Positions 26,310-34,122 of a stretch of 64,000 nt of DNA are shown piece after piece (position 1 is the stretch's first letter; each line of letters opens with the position of its first letter). Below the pieces are notes generated by a model. That model did no database searches, was not told the origin of the DNA, and saw only the letters and a list, made by a program, of their open reading frames with translations. This stretch comes from Pontibacter sp. G13 (GTDB lineage: Bacteria; Bacteroidota; Bacteroidia; J057): NCBI RefSeq assembly GCF_031851795.1, contig NZ_CP134696.1, forward strand, positions 6,510,001-6,574,000, read 5' to 3'. Made by a program: the position numbers and the translations under genes.

Positions 26310-27179
26310 GGGAGTGGGGTGGATTCGATTCAACTCCAGCTTGATGCGATCTCCAAATTTCTCTGAGGCATCATATCCTTCATGGCGGTACCGTACCACG
26401 CCGGCCGTATCGATCAGCATGAGCGAGGGTACACCTTTGATTGCCCAAGTCCCAGGGTTGAAGTCTGGAGAAATCTCATGGAATGCAGGAAGCTCTGGGT
26501 GATGAACGTCCAGGTACGCCTTGGCTGAAGGGATGGAATCGACCAATGCCGTGGAAGTATACCAAGCGAATTGTACGGTGGTGTCTTGGGACAAATCCGC
26601 ATACAAAGCCGCCATTTCATCCATCTGCTGGTGACATGCCCGGTCTCGGGTAACCCACAGATTGAGAACTACCGTCTTGCCTTTCCAGTCTTCCAAGGAC
26701 ACTTCCTGACCGTGTAGGTCTGTCAAGGACAACTCCGGAGCTGCCTGATTGACGGTTTTGCCCAATAGGTTTTGGAGCATCTCAGGCAAGAGCGAGGCTC
26801 CATACAATCCAAATCCCGCCGATGCAGCCAAAGCTACCCCCAATCTAATCGCCCAAGCTGGCTCCTTCCAGATTTTTCCCGCTAGCAATCCCAAGAGAGA
26901 GCCCCCGTATGCGGCTGCAGGAAGTGCGGCGGCGGCGGGATTGGTACGAATCGTCAGCAGGAAAATCGCAAACCATGAGGAAAGCAGGAGCCATTGAGGG
27001 ATGAGGTTGGCGGGATTGGCGCGTCCACGGAAAAATCCGATGAGGGTCGCGCCGAATAAGGCGATGAGGAAGGCTGTCACGAATCCTGCCTGAACTTGAC
27101 CCGTCAGGGAGGCGATCAACAGCACGAGCCCGAGGGCCACATCTATGAGAATATGTTTGATTTTGGGTTCCAATGCCAT
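26286..27179 (-). CDS. Membrane-anchored TlpA-like thioredoxin with a DxxC active site
   Basis: Protein of 297 aa: four or five hydrophobic helices in the first 135 residues, then a TlpA/AhpC-TSA type thioredoxin domain facing the periplasm (AAPELSLTDLHGQEVSLEDWKGKTVVLNLW, cis-proline motif GVPSLMLID). Where thioredoxins have WCxxC, this sequence reads TRDRAC: Asp179 replaces the first cysteine and only Cys182 remains. It therefore cannot act as a dithiol oxidoreductase in the ordinary way and may be a monothiol reductase or a binding module. The ATG at 27179 is supported by the -7 box at 27199-27206. Convergent with the symporter. Confidence 0.82.
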   Translation of the reverse strand: MALEPKIKHILIDVALGLVLLIASLTGQVQAGFVTAFLIALFGATLIGFFRGRANPANLIPQWLLLSSWFAIFLLTIRTNPAAAALPAAAYGGSLLGLLAGKIWKEPAWAIRLGVALAASAGFGLYGASLLPEMLQNLLGKTVNQAAPELSLTDLHGQEVSLEDWKGKTVVLNLWVTRDRACHQQMDEMAALYADLSQDTTVQFAWYTSTALVDSIPSAKAYLDVHHPELPAFHEISPDFNPGTWAIKGVPSLMLIDTAGVVRYRHEGYDASEKFGDRIKLELNRIHPTPLFPTERE

Positions 27180-27198
27180 GAGGTGAATGATTGTGGCA

Positions 27199-27206
27199 CA
27201 AAGATA
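27199..27206 (-). promoter_or_regulatory. Candidate -7 box for the TlpA-like gene
   Basis: Minus-strand TATCTTTG, a full TAnnTTTG match, predicting a leader of about 14 bases. It supports the start codon at 27179 over an in-frame ATG at 27212. Confidence 0.45.
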
Positions 27207-27212
27207 GGACAT

Positions 27213-27452
27213 CGTCGGATTTCTGCTGGAATTCAGAAAAAAATGACACCCGATTTCGCTTCCGGATTTGGGAATGAATGAGGGTTCGTTGAAATAAATT
27301 CACCCATGAAACCGGTTGCAAACAATTATTTTAAAAATATTCTCCTGAAATTCAATTAGTTATAAAAAAGAACATATATAAATATGTATATGTGTTATTT
27401 TTTTCCCATATTGCATATGTCAAGTAAACAAAGGACCAACAAAAGAGGCATA
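27213..27452. other. AT-rich upstream region of the DUF4212/symporter operon
   Basis: No gene on either strand apart from the 37-codon reading frame listed separately. The segment 27320-27416 is strongly AT-rich with short T and A tracts and is the likely promoter zone for the downstream operon, but no clear TAnnTTTG box is present. Confidence 0.4.
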
Positions 27453-27530
27453 CTACTACCTACTACTACTTTTTCTACTGCCGCTTTTTTTTCGACTACA
27501 CTGCTTTTTTGGTCATCTGTTCTCGCTTAA
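27417..27530 (+). CDS. Candidate 37-aa leader or small membrane peptide
   Basis: ATG at 27417 opens a short frame ending TAA at 27528-27530. The peptide has a basic start (SSKQRTNKRG) and a hydrophobic, Thr/Leu/Phe-rich remainder ending FWSSVLA, like a signal or single-span membrane peptide. Its middle is encoded by CTAC repeats (LLPTTT), and those repeats continue beyond its stop, so the repeats may not be there for coding. It lies 275 bases before the DUF4212 gene. A real peptide is possible but unproven. Confidence 0.25.
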   Translation: MSSKQRTNKRGILLPTTTFSTAAFFSTTLLFWSSVLA

Positions 27531-27764
27531 TCTTTCAGATGGCCGTTTGACTACTTTGCTTTTTAAGACTACTACCTCGGTTCTACTTGCTTGCAGCTTA
27601 TTGACATACTGTTTTCGATAGACTACTGGTGCTCTACTACTCAAACTTAGGGACTACTACACTACTCGCGCCAAGTTATTCGCGATATCGAAGACAGTTT
27701 AGGGATCGATTAACCGTTACGTTTCCATTCCCATCAGACTACTACTCGGGATACACTGGACTAC
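27453..27764 (+). repeat. CTAC/GACTAC repeat-rich 5' region
   Basis: Within 312 bases the tetramer CTAC occurs 20 times and its complement GTAG not at all. Seven copies extend to GACTAC (starting at 27494, 27549, 27567, 27621, 27652, 27737 and 27759), several to GACTACTAC. Two units, at 27494 and 27549, continue similarly as GACTACnnTGCTTTTT. Spacing is irregular, so this is not a simple tandem repeat. The strand bias suggests single-stranded function in the leader RNA of the DUF4212/symporter operon. Confidence 0.8.
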
Positions 27765-27778
27765 TTAGGAAACGTAAC
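27716..27778 (+). promoter_or_regulatory. Long-loop 11-bp inverted repeat in the operon leader
   Basis: gttacgtttcc (27716-27726) is exactly complementary to ggaaacgtaac (27768-27778). The 41-base loop carries two GACTAC motifs. It ends 26 bases before the DUF4212 start codon, so it could be an RNA stem presenting the motifs or a DNA operator. Confidence 0.6.
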
Positions 27779-27804
27779 ATGCGTATCACGCAAACTATTC
27801 GTTC

Positions 27805-28059
27805 ATGATTCGACCATCGAATGCTTATTGGAGAACCAACCTGTTATACATGGTGGTTCTCCTTTTTATTTGGTTCGCGGTGTCTTTGGGTGCCGGCGTC
27901 CTCTTTGTCGACCAACTCGACCAATTCTCCATCGGAGGCTTCAAGCTGGGATTCTGGATGGCTCAGCAAGGCTCAATCTACGTATTCGTAGCCTTGATCT
28001 TCATCTATGTATTCCTCATGAATCGCCTCGACAAGAAACACGGCGTGGATGAATCCTAG
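27805..28059 (+). CDS. DUF4212 small subunit of sodium/solute symporter
   Basis: Membrane protein of 84 aa with two hydrophobic helices (MVVLLFIWFAVSLGAGVLF and GSIYVFVALIFIYVFLMNRL) and the family signature AYWRTN near the start. DUF4212 proteins are encoded directly before large SSS symporters of the acetate/carboxylate type and are thought to be a partner subunit. A nine-codon frame starting at 27779 ends in TGA overlapping this ATG, so coupling with a tiny upstream peptide is possible. The long unusual leader suggests post-transcriptional control. Confidence 0.92.
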   Translation: MIRPSNAYWRTNLLYMVVLLFIWFAVSLGAGVLFVDQLDQFSIGGFKLGFWMAQQGSIYVFVALIFIYVFLMNRLDKKHGVDES

Positions 28060-28103
28060 CCGACCTGCCTTTCGGACCCCTCCCTCCTTTACTCGCTTGC
28101 TTT

Positions 28104-29810
28104 ATGTCTATAGAACTACTCACCTACCTGCTGGTCGGGGCTACCTTCCTATTGTATATCGGGATTGCGATATGGTCCCGCGCCTCCTCGACCAAAGATT
28201 TTTATGTTGCTGGTGGCGGTGTCTCCCCACTCGCCAATGGCATGGCCACTGCCGCAGACTGGATGTCCGCGGCTTCCTTTATTTCCATGGCGGGATTGAT
28301 CTCCGCGGGAGGACGTGATGGCTCCAAATTCCTCATGGGCTGGACAGGCGGATATGTGTTGCTGGCCTTGCTGCTGGCTCCCTACCTCAGAAAATTCGGA
28401 AAATTCACCGTGCCGGACTTCATTGGCGATCGCTACGAAAGCTCCATTGCTAGGGTCGTGGCGGTCATTTGCGCGATATTCGTTTCCTTTACCTATGTCG
28501 CTGGTCAAATGCGTGGGGTAGGGGTGGTGTTTTCTCGATTCCTCGATATCCCCATCGAATACGGCGTGGTCGTAGGCATGATCATCGTCTTCTTCTATGC
28601 AGTTCTGGGCGGTATGAAAGGCATCACTTATACACAGGTCGCCCAATACTGCATCCTCATCTTTGCATTCATGGTACCCGCCATCTATATCTCAATCCTG
28701 ATGACTGGGCAAGTCCTCCCCCAGATTGGATTCGGATCTACCCTCAATGACGGCTCGGGTACATACCTCCTAGACAAGCTCGACGGCCTCCATCAAGAGT
28801 TGGGATTTGCCGCCTACACGGCGGGAACAATGTCCACGCAGGACCTATTCTGTGTGACGGCTGCCCTCATGTTCGGGACCGCCGGACTGCCCCATGTCAT
28901 CGTGCGATTCTTCACGGTCCCCAAAGTACGCGATGCGAGACTCTCGGCTGGTTATGCGCTGGTCTTTATCGCGATCCTGTACACGACAGCTCCTGCGGTG
29001 GCGGCTTTTGCGCGTACCAATCTCATCCAGTCGGTTTCGGGCGTGGAACTGACGGAGTTGCCGGGCTGGGTCAAAAGCTGGGCCTCGACCGGATTGATCT
29101 CCATCGAGGACAAAAACGGCGATGGCAAGGTGGATTTTCTCGCAGATCCTGCCGCCAATGAACTGATCTTCGACAAGGACATCATCACCCTCGCCAATCC
29201 CGAAATCGCCGAATTGCCCAATTGGGTCGTGGCACTCGTCGCGGCAGGAGGATTGGCCGCAGCACTTTCGACCGCAGCAGGACTCCTGTTGGTGATTTCC
29301 ACATCGGTTTCCCATGATCTGCTCAAACGGACGTTTATGCCGGAGATTACCGATCGGCAGGAATTGATGTATGCGCGGATGGCCGCAGCGGTTGCGGTAC
29401 TCGTAGCCGGATATTTCGGGATCAATCCCCCCGATTATGTGGCGGCTGTGGTTGCGCTGGCATTTGGATTGGCAGCAGCCTCCTTTTTTCCGGCGATCTT
29501 CCTCGGAATCTTCACCAAGCGGATCAATACGGCAGGAGCTGTCAGCGGAATGGTTTTCGGGCTGTTGGCGACCATTGCCTATATCCTCGTCTTCAAATTC
29601 GGGGTAGGTTTCGAATCCGTGGAAGCTGCGACCCCTTACCGATTCTGGGGTATCTCGCCGGAGGGATTCGGATTCGTGGCCATGATCCTCAATATGCTCG
29701 TGGCGGTCGTCGTGTCCCGGTTCACCCCACCTCCTTCTCCCGGTGTGCAGGCGATGGTCGAGCATATCCGAGTACCGAAAGGAGCGAGCGCGCCAGCAGA
29801 TATTCACTAG
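28104..29810 (+). CDS. Sodium/solute symporter, ActP/VC_2705-like (carboxylate uptake)
   Basis: Inner-membrane symporter of 568 aa with about 13 helices. The N-terminal part SSTKDFYVAGGGVSPLANGMATAADWMSAASFISMAG is typical of the acetate permease ActP and VC_2705 subgroup; FGTAGLPHVIVRFFTVPKVRDARLSAGYAL and AAALSTAAGLLLVISTSVSHDL are family hallmarks. A hydrophilic insert around 320-370 includes DKNGDGKVDF, an EF-hand-like calcium loop. Co-transcribed with the DUF4212 subunit 44 bases upstream and followed by a terminator. Substrate (acetate or another short carboxylate) is inferred from the subgroup. Confidence 0.92.
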   Translation: MSIELLTYLLVGATFLLYIGIAIWSRASSTKDFYVAGGGVSPLANGMATAADWMSAASFISMAGLISAGGRDGSKFLMGWTGGYVLLALLLAPYLRKFGKFTVPDFIGDRYESSIARVVAVICAIFVSFTYVAGQMRGVGVVFSRFLDIPIEYGVVVGMIIVFFYAVLGGMKGITYTQVAQYCILIFAFMVPAIYISILMTGQVLPQIGFGSTLNDGSGTYLLDKLDGLHQELGFAAYTAGTMSTQDLFCVTAALMFGTAGLPHVIVRFFTVPKVRDARLSAGYALVFIAILYTTAPAVAAFARTNLIQSVSGVELTELPGWVKSWASTGLISIEDKNGDGKVDFLADPAANELIFDKDIITLANPEIAELPNWVVALVAAGGLAAALSTAAGLLLVISTSVSHDLLKRTFMPEITDRQELMYARMAAAVAVLVAGYFGINPPDYVAAVVALAFGLAAASFFPAIFLGIFTKRINTAGAVSGMVFGLLATIAYILVFKFGVGFESVEAATPYRFWGISPEGFGFVAMILNMLVAVVVSRFTPPPSPGVQAMVEHIRVPKGASAPADIH

Positions 29811-29867
29811 CCCGTGGGAATTCGTCTCAGCAAAAAATAACCGTGCATCCATGAGATGCAAACTTCT

Positions 29868-29899
29868 AAAGGCTGTCTCTCCGGAGATGGCCTTTTCCT
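29868..29899 (+). terminator. Intrinsic terminator after the symporter
   Basis: 12-bp stem (29868-29879 with 29884-29895, two G.T pairs, loop TCCG) followed by TTTTCCTTT. Confidence 0.85.
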
Positions 29900-29919
29900 T
29901 TGAGATGGGGAGAATGATC

Positions 29920-30375
29920 AGGGCGTGCCCCCGCGAACTGGAAGAAAGGGATGACGCTCGGCAGGATGGGCGCGGGGTCGTGTGCTGCATGGGTCCGCTG
30001 CGCTCCCGTCCTCGGAATGATGAAATGGCAGGAATCAAGGTTCCAACCAGGCATTCAATGGCTTTGGGAATGGAGGGGACCTTTCCTCGGACCGCGCCTT
30101 GGGGCGCGCCATTACGCCCACTCACGCCACACCATCCAGCCGCACATGGGATGTGGTGAGTGATCTCTCGTGCGGATGGCCCGCGGGGCGTAAGGGGGCT
30201 GGAGTGGCCGCCTTCAGGCGGAGTCCCGGATCTGGGGGTGGCGATCTCTCGCCCCCAGATCCGGGACCGAGCGATCAGCGAGCACGCAAGCGCCCGACCC
30301 CGCAGCAGGCTTGCCAAGCGCGGAACCATGTGCCCAGCACGCGGGGATACGCCCAAATCCGTCCAAGCGAAGAGC
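29920..30375. repeat. GC-rich dispersed repeat island with 14-bp palindrome
   Basis: Non-coding, much richer in G+C than its surroundings. Its core, 30226-30267, is a perfect 14-bp inverted repeat (arms CCCGGATCTGGGGG and complement) around GGCGATCTCTCG. Read on the minus strand, 30150-30370 resembles 61471-61680 on the plus strand: both contain GTGCTCGCTGA..CGCTCGGTC, the palindrome with GCGAGAGATCGCC, GGCCACTCCAG and ATCCGCAC in the same order. A second, partial GGGCGTGCCCC-type segment lies in the opposite orientation at 29922-30015. Long open frames here come from base composition. Probably a REP-like or miniature mobile family. Confidence 0.7.
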
Positions 30376-30473
30376 GCCATTTCGCGCCTTGTGTGGATCT
30401 AGGCACCAGTTCGCGTAGGTATGACGGAATTTCGGTGCTTTGCCCTATCTTTACGGGGCAATCCCACGAGCTT

Positions 30474-30653
30474 ATGAAGCGGAAACGACTATTTGGCATC
30501 GCCATCCTGTTCCTATTCCTGTTCAATGACCCCCTGCTGCGCCTGTTTTGCGGCGATGGGATGGTCATGGGAATTCCTGTGGCGTTTGTCTCGATCTTCC
30601 TGTTGTGGATCGGGTTGATCTCCATGTTGATCTTCTTGACGGAACGCACATGA
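30474..30653 (+). CDS. Small membrane protein upstream of symporter-kinase
   Basis: Protein of 59 aa with two hydrophobic helices (LFGIAILFLFLFNDPLLRLF and PVAFVSIFLLWIGLISMLIFL). Its TGA overlaps the start of the following kinase (ATGA at 30650-30653), indicating translational coupling. The position matches CbrX, the small protein encoded just ahead of cbrA in Pseudomonas, though I cannot show sequence homology. The start ATG at 30474 follows the repeat island; longer in-frame extension would run through the repeat and is not credible. Confidence 0.75.
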   Translation: MKRKRLFGIAILFLFLFNDPLLRLFCGDGMVMGIPVAFVSIFLLWIGLISMLIFLTERT

Positions 30654-33424
30654 ATTTTTGGATCTTGCTATTGGCCGGCATGGCCTATCTGGGCGGACTT
30701 TTTGCCTTGGCGTACTGGGTCGATCGTATGGCCAAGGGCGGCAAGCATTGGATCAACAATCCGTATGTCTATGCGTTGTCGCTGGCCGTGTTTTGCTCGG
30801 CTTGGACCTTTTATGGCGGCATCGGATATGCCCGAACGCATGGGCTGGAGTTTCTGGCGATTTTCATGGGAGTGTCCGTTTCTGCGCCCCTCTGGTATAC
30901 CCTCTTGCGAAAGATGATCGCCATCAGCCGGACGCTTCACATCGCGTCCATCGCGGACTTCCTGTCTTCGAGGTACGGCAAAAATGCATGGCTTGGGGCG
31001 TTGGTGACGATGATTTGCATCATGGGGATGGTTCCGTATATCGCGCTGCAATTGAAGGCCATTGCGGCATCGTTTATGGTGCTGGGTTCCATTCATCCCG
31101 ATCCTGAGCAGATTGCCCTGGCCGACCCTGAATTTCGGGGGACGACCTTGCAGGTGGCGATCATGTTGGCGGTGTTCACGATCCTGTTTGGCGCCCGCAA
31201 AGTGGATACCAGCGAACGTCACGAGGGCCTTGTGGGCGCCATTGCCTTTGAATCTGTCGTCAAGCTGCTGGCCGTGCTGGCCGTGGGGATTTTTGTGGTA
31301 TTCAGGCTGTTTGACAATCCTGCTGCACTGTTTGCGCAAGCCCAGACCCATCCAGATCTGGCGGCCCTCTTCGATCTTGACCCGGATCGTTCATGGACCT
31401 GGTTCTGGCTGATGTTCACTTCTGGATGTACCTTCCTGCTGCTTCCCCGTCAATTTCATATGGCGGTCGTAGAAAACATGAACCCCAAGCATGTCCGCAG
31501 GGCGATCTGGCTCTTTCCGCTCTATCTGCTCCTGATCAATCTCTTTGTCTTTCCGATCGCCTTGGGAGGTGCATTGACACCTGGCCTAGAGGATATGGAC
31601 CCCGATCTTTACATCTTGGGCATTCCGATGATGCATGGCAAGGCTGGGCTACTGTTGCTGGTATTTCTGGGGGGACTTTCCGCCTCCAGCGGGATGGTGA
31701 TCGTGAGTACGATTGCCCTCAGTACGATGATCGGCAACCAGATTGTGATTCCTTTGCTGTTGAGATATTCGATCAAGGACCCCGGAGAGCGACCCGATCT
31801 TTCGGAAGTGCTATTGAAAGTCCGGTGGGTGACGATGATCGTGATTTTGGGCTTGGCCTATGGGTTTTTCCTGATCAGCGGACAAGCCAAGACCTTGATG
31901 TCCATTGGATTGACCTCTTTTCTGGCAATTGCCCAATTGGCGCCTTCTACGTTTGGCGGGATGTTTTGGCGAGATGGGACCCGAAAGGGCGCTTTTGCGG
32001 GATTGATTGGCGGGGTGCTGGTGTGGTTGTACACATTGCCCTTTGCCAATCTCGTGGAGTCTGGCCTATTCGATCCTTCGATTTTGACGGAAGGGCCTTT
32101 CGGAATTTCTTGGCTTCGGCCTTATGCCTTCATGGGCTTGGAGGGGATGGCCCCGATTCCGCATGCCGCTTTTTGGAGCCTTTTTGTCAATGTCTTGCTG
32201 TACGTAGGCGTGAGCTTGATTGCCCGGCCTACCATGTTGGAGTTTAGTCAGGCAGATGTCTTTGTCAATATCGACCGCTACAACCGCGGGTTGGTGGAGC
32301 CTTATCTACGGCCAACGGCCCGTCGAGAGGAAATGCTTCAGCTGCTTCAGCGATTCTTGGGACCCAATCGGACCGAGCAGGTACTCAAAGAATATCGAGC
32401 TTCGGGTAGGGGCGAGGACTTGACCGAGACGATCGCTTCTCCTGAATTGATCCAATGGGTCGAGCGACAATTGACTGGCGCGGTAGGTGCGTCTTCGGCC
32501 CGGCTGTTGATCTCGTCCTTTGTGCAGGAAGAAAATCCCAGTTTGAGGGAAGTGATGGCGGCCTTGGACGAGACCCAGCAGATTTTGGCCTATAGCCGTC
32601 AGATTGAGCGCAAGTCCGAAGAACTCCAGCGAACCAGTGAAAGACTTTCGCAGGCCAACAACCGCCTCCGGGAGATGGATACGCTCAAGAATGAATTTAT
32701 CACGACCGTCACGCACGAATTGCGCACCCCGATCACTTCCATCCGGGCACTTGCGAATATCCTCTACGAAACACCGGGACTTCCTCAAGAAAAAAGCCAT
32801 GAATTCCTCGGCATCATCGTGAGCGAGAGCGAGCGGATTTCCCGATTGATCAATCAGGTGCTAGACCTCGAGAAGATGGAATCGGGATTGGCGGAGCTCC
32901 ATTTGACACAAGTGGATATGGTTCAGGTGGTTCAGAATTCCATCGATGGAATCATCGGAATCTGTGAGGAACGGGATATCGAGCTTGTGGAAAACCTACC
33001 GAGCGAGATGCCGAGATTGCGCGGGGACCGAGATCGAATCCAGCAAGTTGTGGTCAATCTTCTGTCCAATGCCGTCAAGTTCTGTAATGAAGAAAACGGC
33101 AGGATTACTGTGACGCTTGAGGAGCAAGATGGACAGGCGGTCTTGCAGGTGGCCGACAATGGAGCGGGGATGCCCAAGGAGGTACAGACCTATATTTTCG
33201 ATAAGTTTGCCCAATTTACGGATTCGGGACGCGGAGGGCGAAAACATGGTAGTGGACTGGGGCTCAGTATCTCTTGGCGAATTGTCCGGATGCACAAAGG
33301 CCGGATTTATGTGAAAAGCGAGCCCGGCGAGGGAGCTACCTTCTTTGTGCATTTGCCGATCGAGGAAGGGTCTGTGAAGCCTATGGTGACTCCTTCTTAC
33401 AAGCGGATAGAGGAGGAAAATTGA
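30650..33424 (+). CDS. Sodium/solute symporter-histidine kinase fusion (CbrA-like)
   Basis: Protein of 924 aa. Residues about 1-560 are an SSS-type membrane domain with 12-13 helices (SLAVFCSAWTFYGGIGYARTHG, GGLSASSGMVIVSTIALSTMIGNQ). After a linker (VNIDRYNRGLVEPYLRP) and a coiled coil (about 640-680) comes a complete kinase: His689 in THELRTPITS, N-box NLLSNAVKF, G1 ADNGAGMPKE, G2 HGSGLGLSIS. CbrA-type proteins sense carbon or amino-acid supply, and the membrane part may itself carry substrate. Its partner is probably the receiver protein at 33532. Together with the DUF4212/symporter operon it makes an uptake-and-sensing module. Confidence 0.93.
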   Translation: MNFWILLLAGMAYLGGLFALAYWVDRMAKGGKHWINNPYVYALSLAVFCSAWTFYGGIGYARTHGLEFLAIFMGVSVSAPLWYTLLRKMIAISRTLHIASIADFLSSRYGKNAWLGALVTMICIMGMVPYIALQLKAIAASFMVLGSIHPDPEQIALADPEFRGTTLQVAIMLAVFTILFGARKVDTSERHEGLVGAIAFESVVKLLAVLAVGIFVVFRLFDNPAALFAQAQTHPDLAALFDLDPDRSWTWFWLMFTSGCTFLLLPRQFHMAVVENMNPKHVRRAIWLFPLYLLLINLFVFPIALGGALTPGLEDMDPDLYILGIPMMHGKAGLLLLVFLGGLSASSGMVIVSTIALSTMIGNQIVIPLLLRYSIKDPGERPDLSEVLLKVRWVTMIVILGLAYGFFLISGQAKTLMSIGLTSFLAIAQLAPSTFGGMFWRDGTRKGAFAGLIGGVLVWLYTLPFANLVESGLFDPSILTEGPFGISWLRPYAFMGLEGMAPIPHAAFWSLFVNVLLYVGVSLIARPTMLEFSQADVFVNIDRYNRGLVEPYLRPTARREEMLQLLQRFLGPNRTEQVLKEYRASGRGEDLTETIASPELIQWVERQLTGAVGASSARLLISSFVQEENPSLREVMAALDETQQILAYSRQIERKSEELQRTSERLSQANNRLREMDTLKNEFITTVTHELRTPITSIRALANILYETPGLPQEKSHEFLGIIVSESERISRLINQVLDLEKMESGLAELHLTQVDMVQVVQNSIDGIIGICEERDIELVENLPSEMPRLRGDRDRIQQVVVNLLSNAVKFCNEENGRITVTLEEQDGQAVLQVADNGAGMPKEVQTYIFDKFAQFTDSGRGGRKHGSGLGLSISWRIVRMHKGRIYVKSEPGEGATFFVHLPIEEGSVKPMVTPSYKRIEEEN

Positions 33425-33531
33425 TCATAGGGAATTGAAGGGGTGACTAATTTTGGCCGGATTCGTTGAGTATTTGCCAATCATTGGCCACCATGCTTGC
33501 AAGATTGTGCGAGATATCCGAATTTTGATTT

Positions 33532-33924
33532 ATGGATAGACCTGAAGCCAGTCAGTTTAAGGTATTGATTGTGGATGACGAGCCGCATATTCGTGTGGCC
33601 ATCGAATTTCTGATGCAACAGCAAGGATTTCAGACCGCTTCTGTCGCCGATGGGGTGGAAGCACTGGAGATCTTAGGAACCTTTGTGCCAGATGCCATCG
33701 TCCTGGATGTGATGATGCCCAATATGGGGGGATTCGAAGTGGCACATGAAATTCGTAAACTTCCCGAGTTTAGTGAAACCCGCATTCTTTTCCTGACTGC
33801 CAAAGGCGCGGATCAGGACAAACGGGAAGGTTACGGTGCCGGAGGAGATCTTTACCTGACCAAGCCTTTTGAGAATCGCCATTTGGTGGAATCTGTCAAG
33901 GAAATGGTCGGCATCTACGAATAG
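33532..33924 (+). CDS. Single-domain response regulator (CheY-like)
   Basis: Receiver domain of 130 aa with no output domain. The acidic pair is in VLIVDDEPH, phospho-acceptor Asp59 in VLDVMMPNMGG, conserved threonine in LFLTAKG and lysine in YLTKPFEN. It lies 107 bases after the symporter-kinase gene and is the obvious candidate to receive its phosphate. With no DNA-binding domain, it must act through protein contact or as a phosphate relay to another regulator. Confidence 0.92.
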   Translation: MDRPEASQFKVLIVDDEPHIRVAIEFLMQQQGFQTASVADGVEALEILGTFVPDAIVLDVMMPNMGGFEVAHEIRKLPEFSETRILFLTAKGADQDKREGYGAGGDLYLTKPFENRHLVESVKEMVGIYE

Positions 33925-33930
33925 GGATCG

Positions 33931-34122
33931 CTAGGGAAGGTTTTCTACGGACTGTATTCGATTGCGAAAATAAGTCAAACGCTTCGTGATGACGCCCTGT
34001 GTCTGGAGGTTCGGGAACTCAGTCATGAGGTTTCGCACTTCCCCCTCATCCAATTTTCGGCTTTTCCCATTGCGATTATTGTGGACCGCCCAGCAGTCCG
34101 CATTTTTTCTGATGTAGTACAT
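33931..34122 (-). CDS. Conserved-looking hypothetical protein, 63 aa
   Basis: Small protein with balanced composition and a plausible fold: MYYIRKNADCWAVHNNRNGKS is a beta-hairpin-like start, followed by a helix-rich remainder (LDEGEVRNLMTEFPNL). The frame uses codons like neighbouring genes and there is a normal ATG. It is convergent with the response regulator, six bases apart. No family is recognised; no function is proposed. Confidence 0.55.
   Translation of the reverse strand: MYYIRKNADCWAVHNNRNGKSRKLDEGEVRNLMTEFPNLQTQGVITKRLTYFRNRIQSVENLP

Noticed and set aside
27341-27416. AT-rich stretch considered as an origin or curved-DNA element
   Set aside because: No DnaA boxes or iterons are visible; it is more simply a promoter zone.
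28845-30380. Minus-strand open frame of 511 codons over the ActP-like symporter and repeat island
   Set aside because: Arginine/serine/glycine-rich, antisense to a well-conserved transporter and running through the GC-rich repeat; open because of base composition.
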